A DNA stretch of 64,000 bases from Siphlonurus alternatus (Eukaryota > Arthropoda > Insecta > Ephemeroptera > Siphlonuridae). Of the stretch, positions 1-11,818 are shown in pieces. The notes beneath the pieces were generated by a model. It searched no databases. It saw only the letters and a list, made by a program, of their open reading frames with translations, and was not told the DNA's origin. The position numbers and the translations under genes were made by a program. The stretch's first letter is position 1. The number at the start of each line of letters is the position of its first letter. Location of the stretch: contig OX463781.1 in assembly GCA_949825025.1 (NCBI GenBank), positions 27,971,192 to 28,035,191 of the forward strand, given 5' to 3'.

Positions 1-322
1 GTGTGTGTGTGCAACCACTCAAAAATTAATTTAATAATTACTTATTGATAATTATATTTTAAGTTATTAAGCAGAAATAACATTCTAGCTATTTATTTCA
101 TTCACGGTTGTAACAGCATGAACTTAGGCACATAATTAAGATTGCAAAGCTAAATGTTAGTTAGCAGCTTGCTGCAGTGCAATTATACTAGATATCTATA
201 AGGAAATGTATAAGCCAATGTAAGAATATTTTAGTGAAATTATAGAGAAGAAAAAGTGTAAATTTAGAATAGGGAAAATATGAAATATTAGAGCAGCTAG
301 GAATGTGATACATAATAAGTAC

Positions 323-1557
323 CTTTGTAACCACTCTTTCAGGCAGCTTCTTGAGGCCACGTGCCACCCCAATATTAGGTCTATTTGGTAGAGTAGCAAG
401 AGCTTGACCAATTCGAGCAGTAGGCTAGAGAGAGCATAGTAAGAATTCACCTTAGTACCTTAAACCAGATAGTCTTTTCAAATCTGTTAGTTTACACCTT
501 GTCTATCAACCAATAGGCAATCCCTCTGCAGAAGAACCCTGCACTTTGATTGGTTAAGAGTTCACCGCTGCTAATACAAGCAGCAAGTCATGCAGCAGAA
601 GTGAACTCAGTAGTGGTTGATCATCAAGCAGCAGCACGAGCAGAAATCAGCTGATCAAAAGCTGAGGACAACTGAGGGTTCAATCTATTTTTGATACTGA
701 CAAGATAAAAACTTAGTTTTGAAAGACTTTAGCTCATGCTTAGATAGAGTAGAACTTACTTGTTTTACTGGAGTACCAGAGGTCGTGGCTGCCCTGATTC
801 TTGGTTCTAGGGTTTTACGAGCAAGTCCCCTTACTGCCAGGCTTCCCCTAGGCTCAGGTACACTGCGGACAGTTCTAGCTTGGACCAGACCTGGCTTCAA
901 ATCTGGTGTGATAATACCCCTGCCCCTAGCCAATGGCCTCGTGACTCCACGAGCAACAGCAGCAGCCATCGAAGGACGTACAACTATCAGTCTAGACGGA
1001 GTCCTCGGCTTTGTTGGTGTTGTTTCTACTGGGGTTGTGGGTACTGTTGGCGTCTCTGGTTTGGATATCTCACCAAAATCAAGGGTATAACTCTCATGAG
1101 GTAATGCATCAGTTTGACAACTCTCCTCTTTTTTAACTGGTTTATTAATTATAACATCAGTTTCATTAGTTATTTCGGTATTATCATTCTCATCTGTACC
1201 AATTGGATCTGTTTGTGATGAGACTGAAGAAGATTCAATACCTGTTACTTCTATTACAATACTGTTGTCTACTGGTGCTGGAGCATTTGAGTCATCTTCT
1301 AGAGGTTTAGCAAGATCTTCATTATCTGAAACAGAGTGATCTCCCTCGCAGCTCACAGCTGGCTTGGCAGTTGTCTCGTCCATGTTCAGTCTGGTGGGCA
1401 TGAGGCCCGCTGACTGGGTCACAGCAGTTGCTACATCCATCGCCGTCCCGGTACTCAGGTTGAGCTCCTGGGCCAAGTAGTCTACAAGGCACGCTCGCAT
1501 CTCGTCAGGGTTTCCACTTGGACGCAGAGCCTTCAGTGCCAGGAAGAACTGAGTAAA

Positions 1558-1588
<31 letters not shown>

Positions 1589-1819
1589 TATAATAAAATG
1601 ATGGCACAAGTCAAGCAAAATTATTATCATAAAACTCAATTTATAATTTGCCTCAATTTTATAAGAGTAATAAGAATTAAAAGAACATTGAAAATTTAAT
1701 TTTGAAAATATATGAAAACTCATTTTTGAAGGAAGCTTTTTTTTCCATATCTTTGCAACCATTTCCTAAAAATGTTAGCTGTGTGTTAACTGTTAACAGA
1801 ACTCTTTAACTGAACTCAT

Positions 1820-1858
<39 letters not shown>

Positions 1859-4592
1859 TACACAGTATTGACTTAATCTTATTCCTATCCTTTTCTTTTA
1901 ATAAGATTATCACAACCTAAATGGTTTATTTTCCTTAATTTGAACAGTATTGACTTATTATTATTATTTTGTTCACAATTTGCATTCTTAAGCATTATTA
2001 TTAATACGATAGTTAAAATTGGTAGACGACTGACAAAGCTACACATTTCGTTCTATCAGCTACCTACAGAACCATGTATTCCTCATAAGGTAAATATTTC
2101 AGGCGAGTGAAAGAACCAGATGTCTTGTTTTGCCACATGATTACTTAAATCAAGCATTTATCATGCAAAGCCTTGTCACCTTGCTAGGAGTGGTTCTGCG
2201 CACCTCCCAGGCAATGGAGCTGGGGCGCTCAGGAGGTGGGGTATTCTCATATCGCCACTTGACTTGCAGGTACTGGATCAGGCCCTTGAAGTCTCGCAAG
2301 TAGTTCTCCAGCAGCAGCATCGTCACCTGTGTACACAATTACTGATTTGTGTTAGGGTTTTTCAAATAATTTTAATTTGATTTTTTATCCAATATAAAAA
2401 ATAAATTAAATTTTTAATGAATGATTCTGCAGAGATCTCTCATTTATAGGGTGTTAGTGACACAACAGCACACCCCTTTATTTAAAAACCTTCAGTGCTT
2501 TCATTGATCACAGCCAAATTGCTTACTGTAGTACTTTTTTTTTTTAAAAGCTCCCAAAAATAAAAATTGATTGTTTGGGTGCTCATACTAGATTGATAGA
2601 AAAAAATACAAATAAATAGAAATGTGAGATCTGAATTCTCCACATCACATAAAGTTGACCTTACAGCAAAATATACAAGGGAAAATATGATGCTAGGTAG
2701 AAGTATAAATTATTATTGTGAACAGTGTAACATTACCTTGCATTTGTCAACATTTTCGCTCTGCTCACAACAGTAGAATATTTCCTCCATTACTCGCATT
2801 AAGTTGCCTTGTAAAAGTGTCCAGTGGAAATGCTCAGCCTCTGCACCAATAAAATATCATACAATAATTAAGATACTGTACAACAGAACCTCTGTTGCAC
2901 TTGATTTATTTTTTATGTTTTGCTTCAATTAATTCAATTCATTGATCTTCATTCAACTAAGTCAAAACAAATAAGTAACACAGTAGCACTAATAAGTCAA
3001 AATTAGAACATTTCTGTATACTACAGTATACTCAGCATGGTAATATTTCGTAATACCCCTCCATACTCTCTAACATTTTTTTTATTATGTGGTATAATTT
3101 CTATTTCCTTGATTTAGTATCCTGCCATGCTGACTTACCTGTCTTTTTATCACGACCAGTAGAAGCTGAGCGCATTCTCAAGCCCTGAGAGCCACTCTCA
3201 GATGTTTTCTTTGAACGTGACGTAGGGAGAAGTTCGTCTCTCTTACTGTCTGGGCGAGGTGAGGCAGGTGGCTTTCTCACCATGGCCTTATCTGATAACA
3301 CAAGAGCTACGTCAGCCAATCTCCTTGTAGTCGACTAAATACTTTGTTTGATTATGAAATACTTACACATTTTTAATTAAAATACAGAAATATCCAGTCA
3401 TTTACATGGTATACCCTAGTAATACATCTAAATAAATCCCATTTATAATTTATTTTTCAAGCAAAAAAATGTCATAAAAAATATATATTATATACTTGGC
3501 TAATTGTATTGTGATGGTGACAGTCTAAAATATGCTCCCAACTTTGACAACCTGAAAGTCAGTCTTACATGCAATATTAAAAAACAATGGAGGAACGACC
3601 TCAAATTTTTTTATTGCAGAATAGTAAAGAGGGTGCAAAGTTATGCTGCTCTTATTTTTTTCAAATTTTTTTGAGGCCAGGAAGTATGTGTAAAAAATTA
3701 TGGCGAGGTCAGGTTTGTATACCATGCTCCTTTTTCGGCTATCCTTTTATTAGACAGAGGCAGCAGTTGCTGCCGGAAAGTCGCACTTTTAACACTTTTT
3801 TAAAAATACTTAATTTTTTTTTGGGGGGGGGGGGGTAGGAATCATAGTAGCAGAACTTTACACTCTCTGCTTATTTCTGCAGTAAAAAAAAAATAAAAAA
3901 ATAAAAAAAAATACTCCATTACAAAAAAGGAAAATTATTAAAAAAATATATAGCTTTAGATACAAAATGCTGAAGATCCCGTGTGGCTATTTTAATAACC
4001 TTATTTTCTTTTTGATAGCTACGGTTTCACTACTTTTTTTGTACTGTACAGTATTATTATAAAAATTACTTTTAAATAATCAAATTTGGAAACATAGTTA
4101 TTGCAGTATCTCTATCTCTATCTCTATGTTTTATGTAATTTTTGTCATTAATGTATGAAAAAAAAATATCTTATGCTATATATAACCCAAGGAGTAAAAT
4201 GATATATTTATTAACATTGCACAAAATTTAACTTTCCAAAATAAAAGCAGTACCTTTATTATCATAATTAGCAGTTATTGAGAAATGTAAAATAATTTAA
4301 CACAGTAATTACCTTCCTCATGCAGGTCACATTGAAACATGCAGGTCTACTTAGCACTTGCTACTGGCTGTTACAAATCTCATACATTGTCTTATTAAGA
4401 AAAAGTAGCACACTACCGGTACAAACTCTCTCTTCCACTCTTTTAAACCATATGTAGACTATTGCAATTCTTACTTAAATCCACCTCTGGCTGAGGTGCA
4501 GACAACGCCTGCGGTGGTTCAACGGGAACACTGAAGGCTGCATGTCTGGCAGCTCGGCCCTCTTCCTGCACCAATAGTTGAACCTCCTCCAT
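323..4592 (-). CDS. SCAPER: SCAPER/ssp3 orthologue, N-terminal part (runs off left edge)
   Basis: Coding exons on the minus strand: 4592-4475, 3291-3139, 2840-2737, 2326-2180, 1548-760 and 424-323, each with AG before and GT after, and phases 1,1,0,0,0,0 that join cleanly (471 codons). The first exon has the EEGRAAR...FSVPVEP motif and exons 3-4 have WTLLQGNLMRVMEEIFYCCE, then ENYLRDFKGLIQYLQ and RPSSIAWEVRR. These match the SCAPER N-terminal domain as I know it from human SCAPER. Exon 5 (263 aa) is Thr/Pro-rich and ends in a basic Arg/Gly stretch; I do not recognise it as a domain, so its place in the mRNA rests on splice phase. The family binds cyclin A at the ER; fly ssp3 is needed for the spindle. 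The later coiled coil and zinc finger would lie beyond position 1. An acceptor AG abuts the first ATG, with TAG in frame before it, so an upstream exon (5' UTR or a few codons) must exist; I did not find it. Family call firm, exon 5 less so. Confidence 0.82.
1567..1592. repeat. (TA)n next to SCAPER exon 5 acceptor
   Basis: TA run just upstream (minus strand) of the T-rich tract and CAG acceptor of the 263-codon exon. Confidence 0.9.
1819..1856. repeat. Poly-T tract in a SCAPER intron
   Basis: About 36 consecutive T, no other signal nearby. Confidence 0.9.
3583..3890. mobile_element. Decayed fold-back MITE, family 'GGACAAC', copy 1
   Basis: Lies in a SCAPER intron. The left end (from about 3583) and right end (the 'cttatttctgcagta' stretch to about 3890) match the ends of the elements at 9034-9268 and 11423-11754. 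The middle shares 'gaggccaggaagtat' with the 9034 copy. The arms still pair loosely. A poly-G run interrupts it at 3823-3836. Confidence 0.5.
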
Positions 4593-6290
4593 CTAAAAAT
4601 AATAATAATAACAATAATGTACAAGTACACAACTAGCAACAGCATGTGCATTATATTTACTCTACTAGGTCAGTAGACGTTACCAGTATCACACAGTCTA
4701 TGTTGCTACAGTTAGACTGAATAATTTTCTTACTCTCCCCAAAATTTAAATTTCTGAATTCAGAAGAAATCTGAATTACATTTTCTCTTTGGAACTCCAG
4801 CCAATCAGGTAACTCTCAAGCTGTTTAAACTTTACTTTTTGTTAATGAAGTCTCTGAAGGTGAAGTCATAAACTGAAAGTACTTTGTATAATTTATCTTA
4901 GCCTGAAGCAAGTGGAGTATGTTAGAATTTAATACAGTGGAGGGCAATATGTGGATGTCCGAGAAAATAATGCTGCTGGTTTACCCCGTGAGGAATATGA
5001 GATCATACTATCTATGTACAGTGCGTACCGGTATGTATCATACACTTCTTATTCTAAAAAATTTCCATTCCTAACAGATGACTGCACAATCATGGGAAAG
5101 AAATGGTGAAGCTATAATCTGGAGGACGTAGTACTAGTTAACTGAGCATTTAATATTGTAATGTAATTATTCTTGTACAGAAAAAATATGCACAATTAGA
5201 AACATGGACTAATATATTTATAGATTAATGTATTGCTTTTAATGTTTTTTAACATAATATACTGTACCAGTGCATTGTGGTAAACAAATTACTTGTGATC
5301 AAAATAAAACTCAGTTATTAACCAGTACCTATACTTGAGCCTTTAACTCCCCCCCCCCCCCCCTCCGTGATTGTAGTGACTGTGAGTGTTGAAAAAAATA
5401 GCACTGTATGGCCTTGCTCCCACAGACAATAAAGGACCGTGTGAGATTTTGAGGCCCGCTTAGATAAGCCGTGTTTACATCTAGCTGGACTGCCGTAAGA
5501 GGGGTAACGGTGGAAGGAATATGTTGAGGGATAGGCAAAACCAGTGCTGCCTTCTGCAACAATTAAGCAGCAAATGTAGCAAACGACTGTCTTTCAAAAT
5601 TTAACATACAGTACTGTATGCATATGTATCATACTGTATGTATACTGTATATGATACTTCTAAATGAGACTAAATGTCACATAACTCTCCACTCCCAATC
5701 CTACTATTCAAAGCTTCATTGTACTGGTAAACTGCATGTACACTCTGAAACTTTATAGTCTATGAATTGATAACCCTCCAGTGTTCAGCACTTGATGAAG
5801 CGTGACTGCTGCTTGCCATCATACTTGCCCTAGGAGTCTGTGCAGCATAATGCAGTATGCATATCATTCTACATGGAAACAGGTACTAAATACATGCAGT
5901 TGGATTTCTTTCTTACTGTGCTCTGTTACACCCGTATTTCGACTTTTTAAGTATTCATAAAGCTTGATGAGTGATGAAAATATTATTGACATAAGAAGTT
6001 TGGTATGCATGTACTTAACTTTATGGCTGCATTTCTCACGGTTCCATGTTGATTTAAGATATTTTAATCACTTTTAAGGATATTTTCTGCATTCTTTTTC
6101 TATTAATATTGTAAAATTTGCTGGCCCAACACAATTATTCGCCTAAAAACGTAAAAAAAATTATAATGTTTCTAGTGGTTTCCAGAGGCAGTTGAAGTTT
6201 TTGACAGCTGATTCGTTGAAGTCGACGAACAATCGAAATCAACTCGATTTCGATATTTCGATTATACTTTCGATCTATCGTATTCGTGAA
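4593..6290. other. Intergenic DNA between SCAPER and RpL36
   Basis: No gene seen. It should hold the upstream SCAPER exon(s) and promoter, which I could not place. A poly-C run sits at 5347-5363. The stretch 5420-5500, read on the minus strand, resembles 7920-8010 (shared core around 'cagtccagctag' and 'gcttatctaagc'), so it is part of an unnamed dispersed repeat. Confidence 0.4.
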
Positions 6291-6322
6291 GTGTTTTTCT
6301 CCGGCGGCTGAAAAACGTGAGT
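6215..6322 (+). promoter_or_regulatory. Candidate RpL36 promoter and 5' UTR exon
   Basis: A run of TCGA/CGAT words (6218-6285) is followed by a TOP-like pyrimidine tract (TTTTTCTCC, 6294-6302), a short GC-rich stretch, and a strong donor GTGAGT at 6317-6322. Ribosomal protein genes usually start at a pyrimidine tract and often have a tiny non-coding first exon, and the RpL36 start codon here sits just after an acceptor (8710), so such an exon must exist upstream. This is the best candidate I see, but it is inference; cDNA ends would settle it. Confidence 0.35.
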
Positions 6323-7666
6323 TATTCTGAATATTCTTTAAAATCTGAGACATCCTACAATTTTTTCGACATTACATTGCATTACACTAAATATAAAATA
6401 AACTCAAACATATTCCGGTTATTTGTAAGCCTCTTTTATTTTAACTTTCTTCTTAAATCGACATTTTAAAAATGTGTTTTGCATGCCTTCTGACACTGCG
6501 ATATCCCAACACGTCATTTTTTTAGTTTCCATTCCTTAAGAACCTTTTAACATTTTACAATAATTAGAAATCTTACTTTCAAAGTCATACACGATGTAAT
6601 AAATTAAACTACAATATTATTGCTTCTAAGCTATTCACCAGTTTCACCCATTTCAATGTTTGTATTGACCCTATGAATGACTGCATACAGTACAGTATGA
6701 CCAAGCTGCAACCACCGAACACTGAACCTTCTCTACTGTCGTATGCATATTATGCCGTGATTATGCTTGGGGTATGCTTCCCATACGTATGCATATTGTA
6801 TCGTCCTTAAATTAATTTGATGCATTTTGCAATTAATTCCAGATGGTTTGTTTGCATAGTTTGTTTGCGGAGAGTTTTGATTTGTTTAAGAAATCTCTGA
6901 GAGTTGGTGAACATTCGCGGGCCACCGTGGCATTGCCACATTTGCCGCGTTAATATTATTATTATTAGTCTGCATAATTATCTACCAGGAATCGCACGAA
7001 ACTTATGTGCATCTTTTAATTTGAACTCATGATGTGTATCATATTATGTAAATGATATGGCAAAAATCAGAAATGTGTGTCGATGCACTAGTAAATTTGT
7101 AGTTGTGATTAAATGTTTGGGACAGACTATGACCCAGAACGAATCGGTAGGCACAGGGCACAGATACAGTATCAGTGGGATTCATGTCCGCAGTTTTCTT
7201 TTCTCTTCCCTTCTGCAGGACATCAAAATATTCCTTTTAATTATTGATGACAGTAAGTCAATCTACAGTAGATGGCAATTGCAACTTCTTTCTCTCATAA
7301 CATGCATACCCCTTCCACCGGTATGCATACTTCTGTCAGTCCTGTCATGCACGGCTAGAAATGTAAACATGATGTATATAGAACCTAAAAAGCGATTCAA
7401 AGTTTAAAATGTCGACCATGAAATGAATGAAACATTTTTTTTTTCGGGTGAATAAGGCTTGAGAAAAAAAGCAAAAAGAAAAAAAGTATATTATTATTTA
7501 CTCAGAATTGAAAAATGCAAAAAATTGGTTTCACAAAGATGCAAATTTTTCATCTCTAAAACATTTCAAATTATTTTTATTCTTGATTTCGTAAACTTTT
7601 CTTAAATCTTGTTCTAAATATGAAAAAAAAAAAAAAAAAAACTATTAATGTGAAGCTGAATAGAAC

Positions 7667-7905
7667 TTTTTTTTTTTTTTTTTTTGCTCTAATTGAAACC
7701 TGTGGTAGGGTACTTGCCTCAATTAAGTGACTGAATTTAACCTCACGGAGCTTCATGGACCTGACTTTTGGGGGTCTTTTCCAAACCGGGGCAGCCATGG
7801 CCTATGCAATCCATCCCAACATTCGCCTGGTTGTGACTGAGGAAACCATGGAAACTTTGGTCAGGATGGTCGGCAATTGATGGAGGATGCCATCAATCAC
7901 AACAT
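7667..7905 (-). mobile_element. SINE, 5'-truncated, with poly(A) tail
   Basis: On the minus strand this matches the body and 3' end of the SINE at 20735-21090. It has the same order of blocks: 'gaccatcc', 'tttccatggtttcct', 'ccaggcgaatgttgggatgg', then 'ggccatggctgcc' and a shared 'gtaccctac' 3' end. The T-run at 7667-7686 is then its poly(A) tail. The tRNA-like head is missing. It lies upstream of the RpL36 coding exons. Confidence 0.65.
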
Positions 7906-8432
7906 TTTACACATTTATGCATGGCAGTCCAGCTAGCCATAAACACTGCTTATCTAAGCCAGGATCTAAATACTAGTTGCAGGGTGCTCCGTCTGCTTGT
8001 CTGTGCTATAGGCATTGTTTCATAATCCTCTGCTATTGTTTTGGTGCAACCTTAAGTCCCACACACTCGTGCATACCGGTATGTATTTAGCAGAGCAAAC
8101 CTGCCAGTATGATGCTCTTGTCATTTAAAAATCTTCGGCAGGACCTAGACAGACTTAAAAATGTGGGGCAAAGTAATAAAAGTGAGCCGCCAAATTAGTG
8201 AATGAGGATGTGTGCTGAGCACAGCAAAGTGTTGAGAAGTGAAACTACAGTATGCATATACAGTATATTTCTAAACTAGTGTGCAAAGTCTTGGGATTCC
8301 TGTCTGCTCAACATACGTTGTATCTTTTTGTAGGCACTAGCAGGAGCTGCTTTGCCTTCTCACCATATCAACATGTACATAACATCATGGTAGCTTCTAT
8401 ATTGCAGATGTCAAGTCTGTAGCAAATTCTTT

Positions 8433-8486
8433 TTTTGCCAATGTCAAGTTGTTTTCCCATAAGTTATAGAATTGACATTGGCAAAA
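8433..8486. repeat. Short hairpin
   Basis: TTTTGCCAATGTCAA (8433-8447) is perfectly complementary to TTGACATTGGCAAAA (8472-8486), with a 24-base loop. Probably the remnant of a small fold-back element. Confidence 0.5.
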
Positions 8487-8721
8487 GTTGAATTTTCTAC
8501 CAACTTGACATCAGCAATATACATACACACTACCTTGATGATGTGATAACATATCAGAAAACTAGGGTGTTAGAAGTTTGAGTTTTCACCACATATATCA
8601 TACATACACTTGCAGCTAAGTTCAGACCTTTCAAACATGATGCCCAGTATTAAATTGCCCTGTGATCTGAACAACGGAAAGTACAGATAATAATTCATAA
8701 ATTGTTGCAGGCTTCACCGCC

Positions 8722-11700
8722 ATGGCTCCGCGTCCACACTACGAGATGGCCGTTGGCCTCAACAAGGGCCACAAGACCACCAAGATTGCTTGGGGCAAGA
8801 CCAAGACAACCGACAAGAAGATCAAAGTTCGTCCCTCCAGGCTGAAGGGGGTAAGATTGAAGACACTGCGCATGCATCCTTTAGGACAGATAAAACCTAA
8901 CCCCTACTCTGATGGTGGGTGTTGACATGTATGTAATCTATGGAGTCTTGTGAATTATTTCAATTACTTTGCAGATTGCAAATTACGCTACTGACCAGAA
9001 GATCATTAATCATTAACATTGACAAACTTGTAGCAATGGATAACCTACATGAAATGCAGAAATAAGTAGAAGGCAACAAATTATGTTATTTATTTTTATT
9101 AGAGGCCAGGAAGTATTGCTAAAAAGTTACTCAAAGTTCAGGTTTGAAGCCACACCCCTTTTATTAAGAATTGACTCCTCTCTGCTCTAGAAACTACAAA
9201 GAAGTAGCAAAATTTGGTACAGTACCCCCTATTCACTTCTACAGTAAAAAAAAAAAAAAAAAAAAAATCAAATTTTTTGCCCATTGCTGGGAAGAACATA
9301 TTATAGGTGTGATTGTGCCCTCGCCAAAAGCATTTAGACTGAGAGAAAAGGAGTATCGTAAAGCTTGTTTTTGTTGAAAATAGCTAATAGATCAAATATA
9401 TATTATATTATTAGCTGACAGATGTAGGGTTTGTCAGCAAGTAATCAGTAAAGAGAATTAATGTTATGAAAAGCTGGATTTGATACTGTCAATTTGACTT
9501 TAGGGTTATGAAATTCTTTCTTTGTTTAAAAAACATTAAAAATCATTATTGAGGTATTGTGCACTACTTAAAAAGCTATGTCTTGATATATAATTAATTA
9601 AGGTCAAGCTTCTCTTATATTAATCATGCTGTTCTGCATTAGTTGGTATTGTATGTTAATTTTGTTCCTCTGTGCTACATCATTAAATACCTTTTTATTT
9701 AGCATAAAACAACAGAAAAATATTGAGCACCTCTTTCAAAATGATGGAGCACACGTGTGTGTATTGTTACAGTAGAGTACTCCTATCTGAGCTCAGAAGT
9801 GACATGTTCTCTTTCCTTCTAGATCTACTTGACTCTATATTGTTAGGTACGTAAAGTACATATTCTAATATGTAGTGTATTGTTGTTGACAGCGTCAGAC
9901 CAAGCACACCAAGTTTTGCCGCGAGCTGATCCGAGAGGTCTGCGGCCACGCCCCATACGAGAAGCGTGCCATGGAGTTGCTCAAAGTGTCCAAGGATAAG
10001 CGAGCACTGAAGTTCTTGAAGAGAAGGGTAAGTTTAACTGAAGAGCAGAAAGCACATATCTTGAAACCTGAGTAATAAATACATTACAAAATATTTTCTC
10101 CTCAGAAGAAGTATTAGGTAACTACAAAAAATATGGGAATAAATAGGACTCTCATTTATTATAAAAATAAGAATCAATAATTTTTGTGGTTAACTGAAAA
10201 TCATTTTGAGACAAAGATATTCATGGCTATAATGTGTATCCTGTAATCCAGCAAAGATCACACAATATATTTAGATTTATTTAGATGAGATAAATATGTA
10301 AATTAATTTTTTTTACTTTATTTGTAGGGTTAAAATAATTTATTGAAATGACGTGATATATGTTGTAATGTACAACCAATTTATCAGAATAAAATTATTA
10401 TTATTATTATTATATCAGTCTTTTATAGATTTATAGTGAATTCTGCTCAATAACCTAGAAAAATAACTGACAGGCTGAAAAATATGTCTCGAAACTGAAG
10501 TAAAGTGCTGAACAAGTAAAACATTTACTTAATCGTTCTAATTTGTAACTGTAAGGTAACTAGAGTGAGCATGCAAGGAGAAAGTGGGACTGCAGTTTTT
10601 TTATGTCATGAGATCCAAACTTCTCATGAATAAGATTGCCTAGATCTCCATTCTTACTACCCATATAATTATTTGTCATGAGGTGCTAGTATTGTTTCTA
10701 TTGTTGAGCATGCTGCGTTGAGAAATAATAGTTACCATTTTCAAAATAGATTCATGAAATAGGAAGTGCAACATTGTAGTTCAGATTATATTACAGTTTT
10801 TGCCGTCATACCTAAAATATTTCAGCTGCTTGTTGTAAAATAATGAAGTCTTCACTTTAAAATACTGGAAATTAATATTTACTAAATTACAATCCTTCTG
10901 CACTACTTCTTTGAACTGTTTTTAAACTTGAATTCTTAGACCCTGCTGGCTTACCCTGCAAGGGATGTTATATGTGTATACTCATATCTTACAAAAATAC
11001 AACAAAAAAATGTTAGTTTTGTGGTCTGTCCACATAAGGTTTGTTTATATTAACTTTTTTCCCTCTCTAAATATAGGGTAGCGCCACAAGCTTGTTGGGT
11101 TGCCTGCTACAGGATAACGTCCTGATTTTTACCTCCCCTTCTTTCCCCTCCTGAAGAGCAACCGTACGCTCTAAAGCATTGGAAAAAAATAGAACAATTG
11201 ATTTTGTTGGCAGTTTTAAAGGGGTATTCACAAAAGCCTAAGGCCCAATTTACCCATTTCCTCATTTTTCCATTTCAGAATTTAGTGAGCCCTAAATCGG
11301 GCCTTGCCTTTGTGAATGCCCCTTAATTATTTAAGGACACAAAAATGTAACTGGTGTATTCTGTATATACCAGAAGATGATATGAAAATGATATAAATGC
11401 AATAATTGCCGTTTAAATTTATAATGGACAACATGAAATTTTTTTTATTGCAAAAATGAATAGATGGTACCAAATTATGCTACTCTGAATTTTTTCAGAT
11501 TTTTTCGAAACCCAGAACTATTTTTAAATAATTATTGAAAGTGCGGCCACGCCCCCTGGAGGCGTCAATAGGCGTCTTGGTCCTATCCTTTTTAATAAGG
11601 ATTCAGGGGTGTCTACTTAACTTACAAAACTTTCAATTATTATTTAAAAACAGTTCCGGATCTAAAAAAAAAATCTGAAAAAATTCAAAAGTAGCATAAA

Positions 11701-11767
11701 ATAGTGTCCTCTATTCATTTCTGCAATAAACAATATTCATGTAGGTTGTCCATTCATTTTTTTCTAT

Positions 11768-11818
<51 letters not shown>

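Noticed and set aside
7057..7407. 116-codon plus-strand ORF upstream of RpL36
   Set aside because: AT-rich codon use and no recognisable motif; it contains an acceptor-like tract, so at most non-coding.
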